Part shown: positions 1-9,971 of the stretch, piece after piece | Layout: each line of letters begins with the position of its first letter | How positions within the stretch are numbered: position 1 is the stretch's first letter | From: Luzula sylvatica | Lineage: Eukaryota; Streptophyta; Magnoliopsida; Poales; Juncaceae | Assembly: GCA_946800325.1 (NCBI GenBank) | Contig: OX326960.1 | Span: forward strand, 33,013,629 to 33,077,628 | Direction of reading: 5' to 3' | Length of the DNA stretch: 64,000 nucleotides | Notes under the pieces: model-generated | Told to the model about the DNA's origin: nothing | Databases searched by the model: none | The model's input: the letters and a program-made list of their open reading frames with translations, nothing else | Program-made: the position numbers and the translations under genes

Positions 1-179
1 GTTTAATCGGTTCTGGAAATACCAAAACCGAACCGAACCGAATAAACCGAACGATATCAATTTTTGAACCGAACCGAACCAAATAAACCGAAAAACCGAA
101 CCGAATAAACTGAATTTGATCGGTTCGGTTCGGTTTATTGGTTCGGTTCCCAAATAAACCAAACCATTTGCCCACCCCT
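1..179. mobile_element. hAT-like element end with CCGAA-type repeats (cut by window edge)
   Basis: Short repeats of the type AACCGAACCGAATAAACC run on one strand and then, after about position 115, on the other, so the segment can fold back on itself. It ends at 179 with GCCCACCCCT, the reverse complement of AGGGGTGGGC, which resembles the terminal inverted repeat of plant hAT elements. The other end lies outside the window, so family and target duplication cannot be confirmed. Confidence 0.45.
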
Positions 180-970
180 ATTTATGGGTAAACAAATGTA
201 CATTTATATACTTTTATATATCGAATTATTACATCTGTATTATGTAAAATAAACATAAATATAGACGAATAACCGAATCGACGAATTATTAGCGTATTGC
301 GTTTTATTTGACCGATTAGAAAAACGTTTGATCCGAATTATATACGAACGTATTACGTGTCGTGACCTACGATATCTTAAGCCAAGGCTCAAACCCATGG
401 ATCATTACAAAGCTTATAATGTTTATGATTAATTGAATGTTGAAATTGTAGTGTTTAAATTCAAATTAATGGATTTATATGCACCATTACTCTCTAAATT
501 AACACAAAAAAATGATATCATTCAAAACTCTCGACCTGAACTATATGCATCCTGAAATTAACGAATTTAAAACTAAAAAAATCAGAATTTTTCCTCAATG
601 AAATTAGTAAACCTGAGTTACTTTGGTTCGTGAACAAAATAATAATTCTTAATAATGAAATCTCTACATTATAAACTCATTTTTTTATTAACATAATCAA
701 CTTTCTATGGACAGAACAGTTATATGCTTTGTTTTTAGTTATATTGGTTTGTTAATATCACATTTAGCTCTGTGAATGGAAAGGTCGGATCATTGACTTT
801 TCGGATCGTATAATCGGGTCGGGTCGAATCCATATCAGTACATTCCAAACTTAAGATCTAGTAAATGTATAGTGATCCTGATCGATTACCAAAAAGTTAC
901 AAACTTTCATCAAAACTCAAATCTTTTTGTCTATTTGTAATGTAATTTCTCTGATTTTTTTCTAAACTTC
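180..970. other. Intergenic, upstream of the PH-domain gene
   Basis: AT-rich sequence without a convincing open frame. It should hold the promoter and 5' UTR of the gene that starts near 971, but no clear TATA box or other element could be assigned. Confidence 0.4.
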
Positions 971-3253
971 ATGGAATCAAATGCGAGCAATTCAGTAAGT
1001 TGTCTCTCTTTGTCGATTTCATTGTTTATCGGGTTTTATTGCGATTAAAATTTGGTGCTTTTCTTCGTGAATTAAGATGGAGAGTAGCTTGGAGAAGATT
1101 AAAAAGCAGCTCGCTTCACCATCTGGGAAGCATCTTCTTCAAGGCCCCCTTCTCAAGCGATCTGAAACGGTTTGATTTCTGGATCTTTTCGTTTTTTGTT
1201 GAATTTTTGTTTTGTTTGGTATTAACCCAAATTGATTCTTAGTTCTGCCAAATTGTTTTAATAGAGGTAATATTAGGCCAAATTGGATTCGATTTAGGCT
1301 TAATTGCATATTCGGAGACTGAATTTACTAAATGTTTATAAATATAATGTTACAGCTTAGGAAATGGAATGAGAGATGGGTCATTTTAGATCCCACAACT
1401 GGAAAAATGGAATACAAGTACGTTTAATACCAAAATTTGTTTATTTTCCTACTTTTTGTAATTTAAGAAACACAAGGTTGTATTTATAAACTTCATACTT
1501 GTAATAGGATGCAGAGAAGTGATCCTGCTGTAAGAGGATCAATTATATTTGATTCGTCAAGCTCTATTTCATTATCTCCTCTTAATTTCCAGTAAGATTA
1601 ATTTCATATTATACGAATAAAAAATATATTGGTTTCCAAAGTAATTTCTGGTGAAATTACTAAAAATACCCTTTTTTGTCTTTTTTTTAATTGCAGTGGG
1701 TTAGCTAAGTATGATGGATGCGGTTTCTGTATCCTTGTATATCATAATTTTAATTTTTTACTTTTTGAATAAAATTGAAATGGTGAATTTGAAATTATTG
1801 GGTCTTTGACTAATTTTATTAGATATAGGGACTCCTTTGAAAAAAGAATATTTTCTCGTCGCCGAAACTCCCGGTGCAGCCAAAGCTTGGGTTTCTACTT
1901 TACAGTAAATTTTTTACAAATTATGCAATTAAACCCTAAATTATTACGATTTGCACAAATTTTTGATCCTTTTATTTTGATGGTACACAGTGCGACCCAA
2001 CTGGTACTGAAAGCTCATAAAGAAGCAGTGAACAATATCGGTACCAGTACCGGTATGGGAAATTTCGGTACCGTTTCGACCGTGGTATCCGCTGCAAATT
2101 CAGCTGCAATGGAGGCGTCCAGGGAAATCGAAGCCGCTTTAAAAATATCCCTTCAAAACGCTTTAGGATTATCAAATAATAATATAAATAATGCCCCTTT
2201 GGATAATCTCACAATTATGAAGGTAAACAATTCTTTCAATCATACGGTTTATACGCTCAATTAATCAAATAATTATTTATTTCCTTCTTTTTGACAGGAA
2301 ACGTTGAGGGTAAAAGATGAGGAAATTCAGAATTTATCTAGGGATTCGAGGACAAAAGATTCGATCATAAGAGAAATTGCAGATAAATTAAATCAAACTG
2401 CTTTAGCTGCTGAGTCAGCATCTTTAGCGGCACTTTCAATCGACGAAGAACGAAAAAAATTAATCTCCCAAATCGAATCTCTCAAAAAGGATTTCTCCAC
2501 CCAATTAAATTCATCCCTAATTAAGGTCCAATAAAATATCAAATTTACCCCCAAATCAAATCATGCAATTAAACATTTTTAAATTTTTAATTTCTTTTTT
2601 TTAAGGTGAGAGAAACGGAGGAGAGAGAGAAGCAACTAAGCAAAGAAAAAGACGAGATTTTGAAGCAAAGAGACAGTGCGGTTCACGAGGCGCATTTATG
2701 GCGGTCTGAGCTGGCAAAGGCGAGAGAACAAGGAGTTGTTCTAGAAGCTTCTGTTATCAGAGCCGAAGAAAAAGTTAGGGTTTCCACCGCCAATGCCGAA
2801 TCTAGGGTTAGAGAAGCCCAACAAAAAGTAGAGATTGCCATTAAGGATAAAGAAGATTTACTTGCTTATGTTAATTCACTTCGATCTGATTTGCCTAGGT
2901 AAATATTTTAGTTATTATTTTTGGAAGGGTATATATGATATTTTTGGGTTTTACATTATGGCAGGAAAGAAAGCGAAACGAAACAAGTGTGTGAAGAAAC
3001 ACCAGAGTCAAGTTCAGGCACGGTGGAGTCTCCTCTGACGAAACGGGTCGACCCGTCTCAAGAGGACAAGGCTTGCGTGAGCGATTCTATACCCGACCCG
3101 TTAAGCGAGGATAATATTGTCGACCCAGTTGAAATTCATCCGATTGAGGAAGAGAGCGAGTATGTGGGGTTCGGGTCTGATGTGAGGGAAGTTTCGCCCG
3201 TATCCGATAGCTTTGATGTTGGGGTTGTTATCCGACCCGATAATGAGGAATAG
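971..3253 (+). CDS. PH-domain coiled-coil protein (plant-specific)
   Basis: Nine core exons join in frame: 1077-1169, 1356-1417, 1508-1591, 1697-1728, 1823-1904, 1991-2222, 2298-2525, 2606-2898 and 2965-3253, giving 464 residues from the ATG at 1077. A leading exon 971-994 with GTAAGT donor and an AG just before 1077 adds eight residues in frame, so 971 may be the true start. The N-terminal ~110 residues form a pleckstrin homology domain (GPLLKRSETLRKWNERW, then FYIGTPLKKEYFLVAETP), followed by a helix ATQLVLKAHKEAVN and a long charged coiled coil (exons 7-8). The acidic tail is disordered. PH domains usually bind phosphoinositides or proteins at membranes; close plant relatives have no settled function. 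The donor after exon 7 (GTCC) is weak but keeps the frame. Alternatively the 971 ATG opens a short upstream ORF. Confidence 0.88.
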
Positions 3254-4365
3254 TGTTATTATATTTATGTTTTTTTTTTGTTTGTTGGTTTGTATTATTT
3301 TTATTTGTGCATGTTTTATGATGGTTAACTTTTTTTTAATTTATTTACTTGTGATTTTTTTTATTATTTATGTTAGGTTTTTATATTTTTTTTTCTTTGT
3401 TTATGTTATGTAACCTTCATAAATATTGTCTTTGATTTTGATTTTTGAAGGCTGAAATTTGTATTTTATTTAAGGACGAAATTTATATTAGTTATACAAC
3501 ATTTTTTTTGAAAGGCTGTTAAGTGTTAACTACCTTGAATATTAAAAAAACTCCTTACATTTTATATTTCTTCTTTTTTGAATTTTCTTTTGTTTCGTAC
3601 AGACATCTGATATTAAAATTTTAAATAATAATTATTATAACATTTCATTTACTAAAATTATACTTTACAATTATTCATTACGTTTATTAACTAATATTGG
3701 CTGGCTGTCCACTTGCATGAAATACAAAGATATTCAAGCTCATAATAGTATATATGAATAAATTATTATGCTATACTGCCCACTAGTTTCATGAACCTTT
3801 AAATTGAATATAAGGAAACTAAGATGTTTGATTCAAATCATAAGATTCGATATGGCAATTGAACAAAATATTATAAACTTATATTATTTTGTTATTTTTT
3901 GGAGTTCTATAGTTATCGTATTTAATTCTCAATCACACCATAATTATTTTAACATAATTATTATGTTTTTTATTCGGAACCAATTAATATTTTCATGAAA
4001 GAAAAAAAAGCTACATAAACAAATAATTTTCCAATTAATATTTCATTCGGCACCAATTAATATTTATAGTTTGAAATTGTTAAATTTAGTCTTATGATGT
4101 TCATCAAATTATTATTTATTTATTATTGTATTTCTATTCCCAGCCAATCAAATTATACCAATTATATTCTCTTTTTTGCAAATACACTTTCTCAAAAAAT
4201 ACATTTTGAGAAAAAATATAATATCAATTGTTGAAAATTAACTACACATTATGTCAAATTAAGCACAAACTAATATCAATTTCGAAGATAATTGTAAAAC
4301 TCTTTTAACTATACGGTGATAATTAACTCGTTCCTCTTAAAATAATCTACGACTTCACTAATACA
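3254..4365. other. Intergenic between two convergent genes
   Basis: Very AT-rich. The first ~200 bases are a T-rich stretch that probably holds the 3' UTR and polyadenylation signals of the PH-domain gene. Short repeats of CCAATTAATATTT occur at about 3980-4060. No gene or transposon end is recognised. Confidence 0.4.
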
Positions 4366-5030
4366 CTAAACGTGTTCCAAAATGGCTCCACCGCGCAAGA
4401 TGTCGAGTCGAGTCTGTTTTTCTCGGATGACTAGTCGAGTCAATTTTTGAAGTTTTTCGAATTCTATCTTCAACGTTCTTTCCGGTTGATAAATACCGTC
4501 ATCTATTGTACGAAAAATAAAACTATTATAAAAGAAGGCTAAATAAATACTTTTAAATTTTTAAGAATGTATTATGAAAATGTTTATAAGAAACTTACGA
4601 ACGTCACAAATACTTATGTACCAGAGAAGAGAGGCAGCTTCTCTATTTCCCGCATCGACGCATCGCCGGATGAACCTTTTTCCTGTCTCAATCCCCACCG
4701 GGCTTCCCGGCGAAAATATTTTTCTCGGGAATATCGAGTCATCAATGGTTGACAGAACGTGCCGAGACGTGCCCAAATTATATAATCTCTTACAACTATT
4801 CAAAATCAAATGTACAATTTCATGCTTAACAAAAAGATGAAAAAAAGGAAAAAAACTATAAAAAAAAAATCTCACCTTAGTAATGCATTGATAAAATCCA
4901 AATGTGATTTGGCAGACGCGCTCAACATGGTCATGATATCGAGGACTATATCATCTGTTAAGACCCCAAAAAAACCGATGCTTTCGAGATTCAGAACCTC
5001 TTTCGCGACGTTTTCTTTTTGAGTTTGCAT
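4366..5030 (-). CDS. Short F-box-like protein, three exons
   Basis: Reconstructed by splicing: exon 1 5030-4876 (GTGAG donor), exon 2 4795-4599 (TAG acceptor, GTAAGT donor), exon 3 4502-4366 ending TAG. The phases agree and give 162 residues. Residues ~20-60 read like an F-box (GVLTDDIVLDIMTML, then FINALLSCKRLYNLGTSRHV), followed by RFIRRCVDAGNREAASLLW. This matches the layout of plant F-box proteins of the At1g67340/At2g35280 kind, in which a Sel1-like segment (FLKRCxDAGNxEA) follows the F-box. Such proteins recruit targets to SCF ubiquitin ligases through SKP1. The product is much shorter than full family members and lacks the zinc-finger tail, so it may be a truncated copy. It is divergent from TIM14. 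Intact frame and good splice sites favour a real gene, but expression is unknown. Confidence 0.62.
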
Positions 5031-5813
5031 TCTTGAATTAGAATTGGAATAACAAGTTTTCTCAATTTGAGACGAAATTCGAGATGCTTATTTTTTCAAT
5101 TTTGAAAAAAAAAAAAGTTCCAAATTCAGATTATTTTGTAATAAGGAAAATACCTACGCAATCTAATTTTAGGTTAAAATTAGATTATTGGTTGTTTCTT
5201 CCGAAATCTAAATATAGCAATTTCTGTTATATAATTAAAAATACAAATTCTTGAATTTGGGCCTAATTGGCCCAGTTATATAATTTCTAGAACAACCGCG
5301 GAATATAATAGGCGGTTCTAAAGAGGAATATGAAATTAATACATGGAACTGGTTCATAATATTTTAACTAATATTATTACGACACGTAAGTGATTGCTGT
5401 CGTGGCATGTTATTACTTGATGGTTCGCCGTGAACCGTTTACAATTAAAATATTCTTGGAGCGCAAGCCAGAGAAACCATATTGTATTGTACTGGCATAA
5501 ACTCTGCTTTCAATCTTTTCTAAGTGAAGAACACGTTTTTGGTGTTCAGTTGAGGTAATTTAGGAGAAATTTAGGAGAAATTTAAGTGAAGAACTAGAAC
5601 ACGTTTTTCGTGTTCAATTGAGGTAATTTAATTTTACTCTGACGTATAGATTATGCTTCGATTGACTTGTTTTTACTGCGATGTTTGAATTGTGATAGTT
5701 TGATCGAATTCTGATTTGTTTTTTCGGTTTTTGTTTACAGGTTTTTTCAGTTTGTATTAAGAGATTGATTTGAAGAGGTTTCCAGTGGGGATTAGTATTT
5801 CGAGGACAAATAA
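5031..5813. promoter_or_regulatory. Shared upstream region of the divergent F-box-like and TIM14 genes
   Basis: This ~780-base segment separates two divergent start codons, so it must contain both promoters. At 5525-5632 a ~45-bp segment with GAACACGTTTTT(G/C)GTGTTCA and TTGAGGTAATTTA is directly duplicated. The core GAACAC...GTGTTC is itself palindromic. A 5' UTR intron of TIM14 may end near 5740 (TTTACAG), but this is not proved. Confidence 0.4.
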
Positions 5814-7123
5814 ATGGTACGGTGATTCAAACTCAATTTCACAATTGAATTTTTTTTAATATTGTTTGTTTATTTAAATGGTATATGAATTATTTTCTGA
5901 TTAATGTTTAATAATTTTAATTACACAAATGAGGATTAATCGAGGTTTAATTGGCAAAAATCTTAAATTTATATATCGTTCCAGTCTGTTCCGAGAATTT
6001 TTGCAAAAAATCCGATATATTCTCAAATTTGTGAAAAAAAATTGAGTTCTATTATGTTTGTCTTTTTCAATATTCCTAAAGATAGGGTGTTATCGACATC
6101 GTTCAATATAACTGCTAAGGTCGGAAAAAAAAAAAAATGGTGAAATACTTAAATCAAGTTAACTGTTATGAAGCGGGATTAAAATTAGGGTAATTGTACC
6201 GAACCCCTCAAACCCACTTTGGCCTTGCCGATATGGGTTTGAGGGGAATTCCCATCCCCAAATTGCACCTCCAAAATTCAATTGATGGTTAATTGGAATT
6301 TTAATTAACAGTTAATTCAAAGTTAATTATCGGTTAATACATTTGTACTATTTATCAATATAAATTAATAATTTCAATTAACAGTTAATACAATTTTGGG
6401 TACACGAATTGGGGACACCAATTGGCCCCCCCATATCGGTACTCCCGTGGTGGGTTTCAGGGGTACCATATACGACCTCTTAAAATTATAATATAACTAA
6501 ATTTCTAAGTGTAAATTTTTTAATGTAAAAATAAATTTTAGGCAACACCGATGGTTACTGGATTGACGGTTGCAGCGGCGGCATTAGGCGGGAGATATAT
6601 GATCCAAGCATTTAATGCCTTTAAAAACCGTGCTGGTGGCCCTCAAATGCGCCGGTTTTATCCTGGCGGCTTCGAGCGCCAAATGACTCGAAGAGAGGCT
6701 GCTTTAATCCTCGGCATCAGGTACAATTCCTACTTTCACTGTTCACGCAATTTCATGTGTAAAATCTCAAAATATCACGTATATACCCCTACAAATTGTA
6801 AAATATCGTGGAAAAACCCCTAAAAACGTATGAAATCTCATTTTTATTATAAGGGTATTTGCGATATTTCACGTTTTAAAGAAGGGTATATACATGATAT
6901 ATTTTGTGGTTTTGTAGGGATAAATGTGAAACTAATGAAATTCGAATATGTGATTTCAAATAATTTTAGAGAACGAGCGGCACTGGAGAAGATAAAAGAG
7001 GCGCATAGAAGGGTTATGATCGCAAACCATCCCGATGCGGGAGGAAGCCATTATATAGCGTCTAAAATAAACGAAGCCAAAGACATTTTGGTAGGGAAAA
7101 GCCAATCCGGAGGTGTTTTTTGA
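5814..7123 (+). CDS. TIM14: Mitochondrial import inner membrane translocase subunit TIM14 (PAM18/DNAJC19)
   Basis: J-domain co-chaperone of the presequence translocase motor. It stimulates the ATPase of matrix Hsp70 so that preproteins are pulled through TIM23. Exon 1 contributes only the start codon, 5814-5816. Exon 2 is 6542-6720 and exon 3 is 6970-7123, giving 111 residues, the usual length for plant TIM14. Residues ~5-25 are a hydrophobic membrane anchor (VTGLTVAAAALGGRYMI), then the FYPGGFERQMTRREAALILGIR segment and the J-domain with an intact HPD motif in ANHPDAGGSHYIASKINEAKD. The acceptor at 6540-6541 places GCAACACCG directly after ATG, as in known plant homologues. Intron 1 carries a MITE (6189-6477). 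The 5' side is divergent from the F-box-like gene. Confidence 0.93.
6189..6477. mobile_element. MITE in TIM14 intron 1
   Basis: The ends are imperfect inverted repeats of about 45 bp: left GGTAATTGTACCGAACCCCT followed by CAAACCCAC and GCCGATATGGG; the right end, reverse complemented, has GGTACCCCTGAAACCCACC and ACCGATATGGG. The middle is AT-rich with repeated GTTAATT. No coding capacity. Superfamily not assigned because no clean target duplication is seen. Confidence 0.6.
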
Positions 7124-7750
7124 TATTTCTAAGAAATTTTGGGTTCAATTAAATGTTAATTAGCCATTGCTATTGTACTCGCACATTATTAATGTTGTGA
7201 CGTTGGATGTTAATAATATACACATTCTTTTCATGATAAATATTGAACAGTAATTGGAGATATAAATAGTTAGGGATGTTGCATTATTATTGTAAATTGA
7301 TTTGATTAATTTTTTTTTTGTTGTTTTTTATTTTTTCGAAGTAGAGCCCCGAGCACATAGTACGAAACATGCTCGAAACATGTTCGGTACATGTCACATA
7401 TACTAATGTAAACAAAACAAACTCTCTCGTAAGCACTCGACATAATCAAAATACTTTTTTTTTTTTTTAATAAAACATAATCCATGAGTCATGGATAGTT
7501 TGTGTTTTATTTTTATTAACATAACCTAAATACTCTTAAGTGAAACATAATCCATTTTGTTTATTTTTTATTTGTATAACCTAAGTATTCTTGTAATAAC
7601 TTTTTTTCATTCTTAACATTCTTAGAGACTAAAAAAATAGTTCGTCGTGCTATAGCTTAGCTGCGAGCCAAGAATGTAGAATGTTTTTACATTATGCTTT
7701 GATTAGTATCGGCGTTCTTCCTTTTTACTTGAAGATTCGGTTATTTCGCT
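7124..7750. other. Intergenic, 3' of TIM14
   Basis: AT-rich, presumably including the TIM14 3' UTR. There are two related stretches with AACATAATCCAT (around 7467 and 7542), suggesting an old local duplication. No gene is recognised. Confidence 0.35.
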
Positions 7751-8043
7751 CTTTCAAAATTGCTCACACGCAAGATGTCCAACATGTTCCATCATCATTG
7801 TAGGAGGAATTGATCTGATTCGTTCCCAAAATTCAAGAAACGTCGTCGTCACATTCAATGGCGTCGGTAAGTCACATAATCGGAAGCATTCCATGGAGTA
7901 TGTGCAATGCACTAAGAGATGTGATGTGGTCTCCATGACATAGTACGCACAAGTTGTAGCCCTCTTATGCAAATTTTCTTGAGTGAGAATACGATTATGA
8001 TCGGCTAACCAAAGAAATAATGTCAGTTTAGGTGGTATTCGTA
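7751..8043 (-). pseudogene. LINE (non-LTR retrotransposon) fragment: reverse transcriptase zinc-binding domain
   Basis: One frame on the minus strand reads PKLTLFLWLADHNRILTQEN, HKRATTCAYYVMETTSHLLV, then HCTYSMECFRLC. This is the zf-RVT pattern (W, CxxC-like, then HLLVHC) found at the C-terminal end of plant LINE ORF2 proteins and their relics. The expected first Cys-x-x-Cys is changed to CAYYVMETTSHLLVHC, so the finger is degraded. Nothing of the reverse transcriptase or endonuclease precedes it. A dead fragment. Confidence 0.7.
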
Positions 8044-8509
8044 ATTTGAAAATTTGGTCAGGTCATTAAACATGATATTTTTTGATGATTTTAAAAGATA
8101 TAAAAATAGACAAATTTATTTTACAAAACAAAACATCAAGAAATGAAAAATATCATTGAAATTTAACCTAATTATACATATACTTTTTATTTTTTTATTT
8201 TATAATTAAACAAACAGATTTTCGAACACGAAAAGATGCACAAACAAGTATATAAGGCAAAATAATTTTTCCCATAATTTGCCATAAATCTTGTAATGCT
8301 AATTTTTCCCATAATTTATATAATTTATTTTCAACTAATTATTTTGTAATTATGCACAAACAAGTATAAATTATGCACAAACAAGCATTACAAAATAATT
8401 TATATAATTTTAAACATCACAAAAAATCTTGTAATGCTAATTTTTCCCATAAATTCATAATTAGTTGAAAAATATAAATAATTGGAAATTATATATTATA
8501 TAATTATAT
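8044..8509. repeat. AT-rich segment with local direct repeats
   Basis: TCTTGTAATGCTAATTTTTC occurs twice, at about 8289 and 8428, followed by CCATAA. ATTATGCACAAACAAG also occurs twice near 8350-8390. No gene. The segment runs up to the Helitron start at 8510. Confidence 0.5.
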
Positions 8510-9971
8510 CTTATGTATAAAGTTAAGAAATTTCTTGCAATTCTAGGCCTCCACGTCATCAAGGGCTTTTGTGTAAAAAAACTATTTTTTTAATTTATAT
8601 TTTGATCCTTTTTATTTATATTTTGGTCCTTTTTAGTTTTAAAATTTACATTTTGGTCCTTTTTATTTATATTTTGGTCCTTTTTAAATTACATTACGGT
8701 CCTTTTTTACTTTTCGATCATTTTTATTTTACATTTTGGTCCTTTTTATTTACATTTTGGTCCTTTTTATATTATATTTCGGCCGTTTTTTACATTTTGA
8801 TCATTTTTAATGTAAAAAATGTCCTTATGTATAAAGTTAAGAAATTTCTTGCCATTCTAGACCTCCACATCATCAAGGGCCTTTTTGTAAAAAAAATATT
8901 TTTTTAATTTACATTTTGTTCATCTTTAGTTTTAAAATTTACATTTTCGTCCTTTTTATTTATATTGAAATTTCATGCAATTCTAGGCCTCCACGTCATC
9001 AAGGGCCTTTGTGTAAAAAAAATATTTTTTTAATTTATATTTTGATCCTTTTAATTTATATTTTGGTCCTCTTTAGTTTTAAAATTTACATTTTGGTCCT
9101 TTTTAAATTACATTACGGTCCTTTTTTACATTTCGATCCTTTTTTATTTTATAGTTTGGTCATTTTTATTTACACTTTGGTCCTTTTTATATTATATTTC
9201 GGTTCTTTTTTACATTTTGATCCTTTTTAATGTAAAAAAGGTCCTTATGTATAAAGTTAAGAAATTTCTTGCAATTCTAGGCCTCCACGTCATCAAGGGC
9301 TTTTGTGTAAAAAAATATTTTTTTAATTTATATTTTGATCCTTTTTTTTTACATTTTGGTCCTCTTTAGTTTTAAAATTTATGTTTTGGTCCTTTTTATT
9401 TATATTTTGGTCCTTTTTAAATTACATTACGGTCCTTTTTTACATTTCGATCCTTTTTATTTTATATTTTGGTCCTTTTTATTTACATTTTGGTCCTTTT
9501 TATATTATATTTTGGTCCTTTTTTACATTTTGATCATTTTTCTTATTTAACATTTTGGTCATTTTTTATATTTTGGTCCTTTTTTGTTTTAATTTATATT
9601 TTGGTCCTTTTTTATTTACATTTCGGTCCATTTTTATATTTTTGTCCTTTTTTCTTATTTTACATTTTTTACATTTGGTCTTTTTTCCTATTTTACATAC
9701 ATATTAAAATTTGCGAATATGTCATGATTATATTAATCGATTTTAGAAGCACCTGAACAAATGTTATTTATACAAATTATACTAGAAAATAATATCCGTG
9801 ATAGACTAATTTCATGAACCTTATGCATCTATTGATATCATGATATTTGCAAATATGTCATGATTAGATTAATTTAGTTCAAACGCATGCGCGTTAATTC
9901 GCACACGCGTTAATTCTATTTAAATAATTATATAAAAAACATCCCGCGCAATTGCGCGGGGATAAAGCTAG
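8510..9971 (+). mobile_element. Non-autonomous Helitron 1 (several heads, one tail)
   Basis: The 3' end has the Helitron signature: hairpin CCCGCGCAATTGCGCGGG at 9943-9960, a short spacer and CTAG at 9968-9971, followed by T. The start is A-TC (TCTTATGTATAAAG). No Rep/helicase is encoded. The head motif AAGAAATTTCTTGC with CTCCACGTCATCAAGGGC is repeated near 8511, 8823, 8975 and 9245, each followed by an array of TTTTGGTCCTTTTTATTTA-like units. The 3' domain (ATTTGCAAATATGTCATGAT, then GCATGCGCGTTAATTCGCAC) is shared with the copies at 25.0 and 42.1 kb. Long T-rich frames here are products of the array, not genes. Confidence 0.8.

Noticed and set aside
1806..2264. 152-codon frame as an independent gene start
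   Set aside because: It begins inside intron 4 and runs out of frame through exon 5 of the PH-domain gene; the splice sites at 1821-1822 and 1989-1990 explain the region.
8569..9756. T-rich open frames encoding Phe/Tyr/Ile-rich 'membrane' proteins
   Set aside because: They follow the TTTTGGTCCTTTTTATTT array of the Helitron; the same happens at 24.9-25.6 kb and 42.2-42.6 kb.
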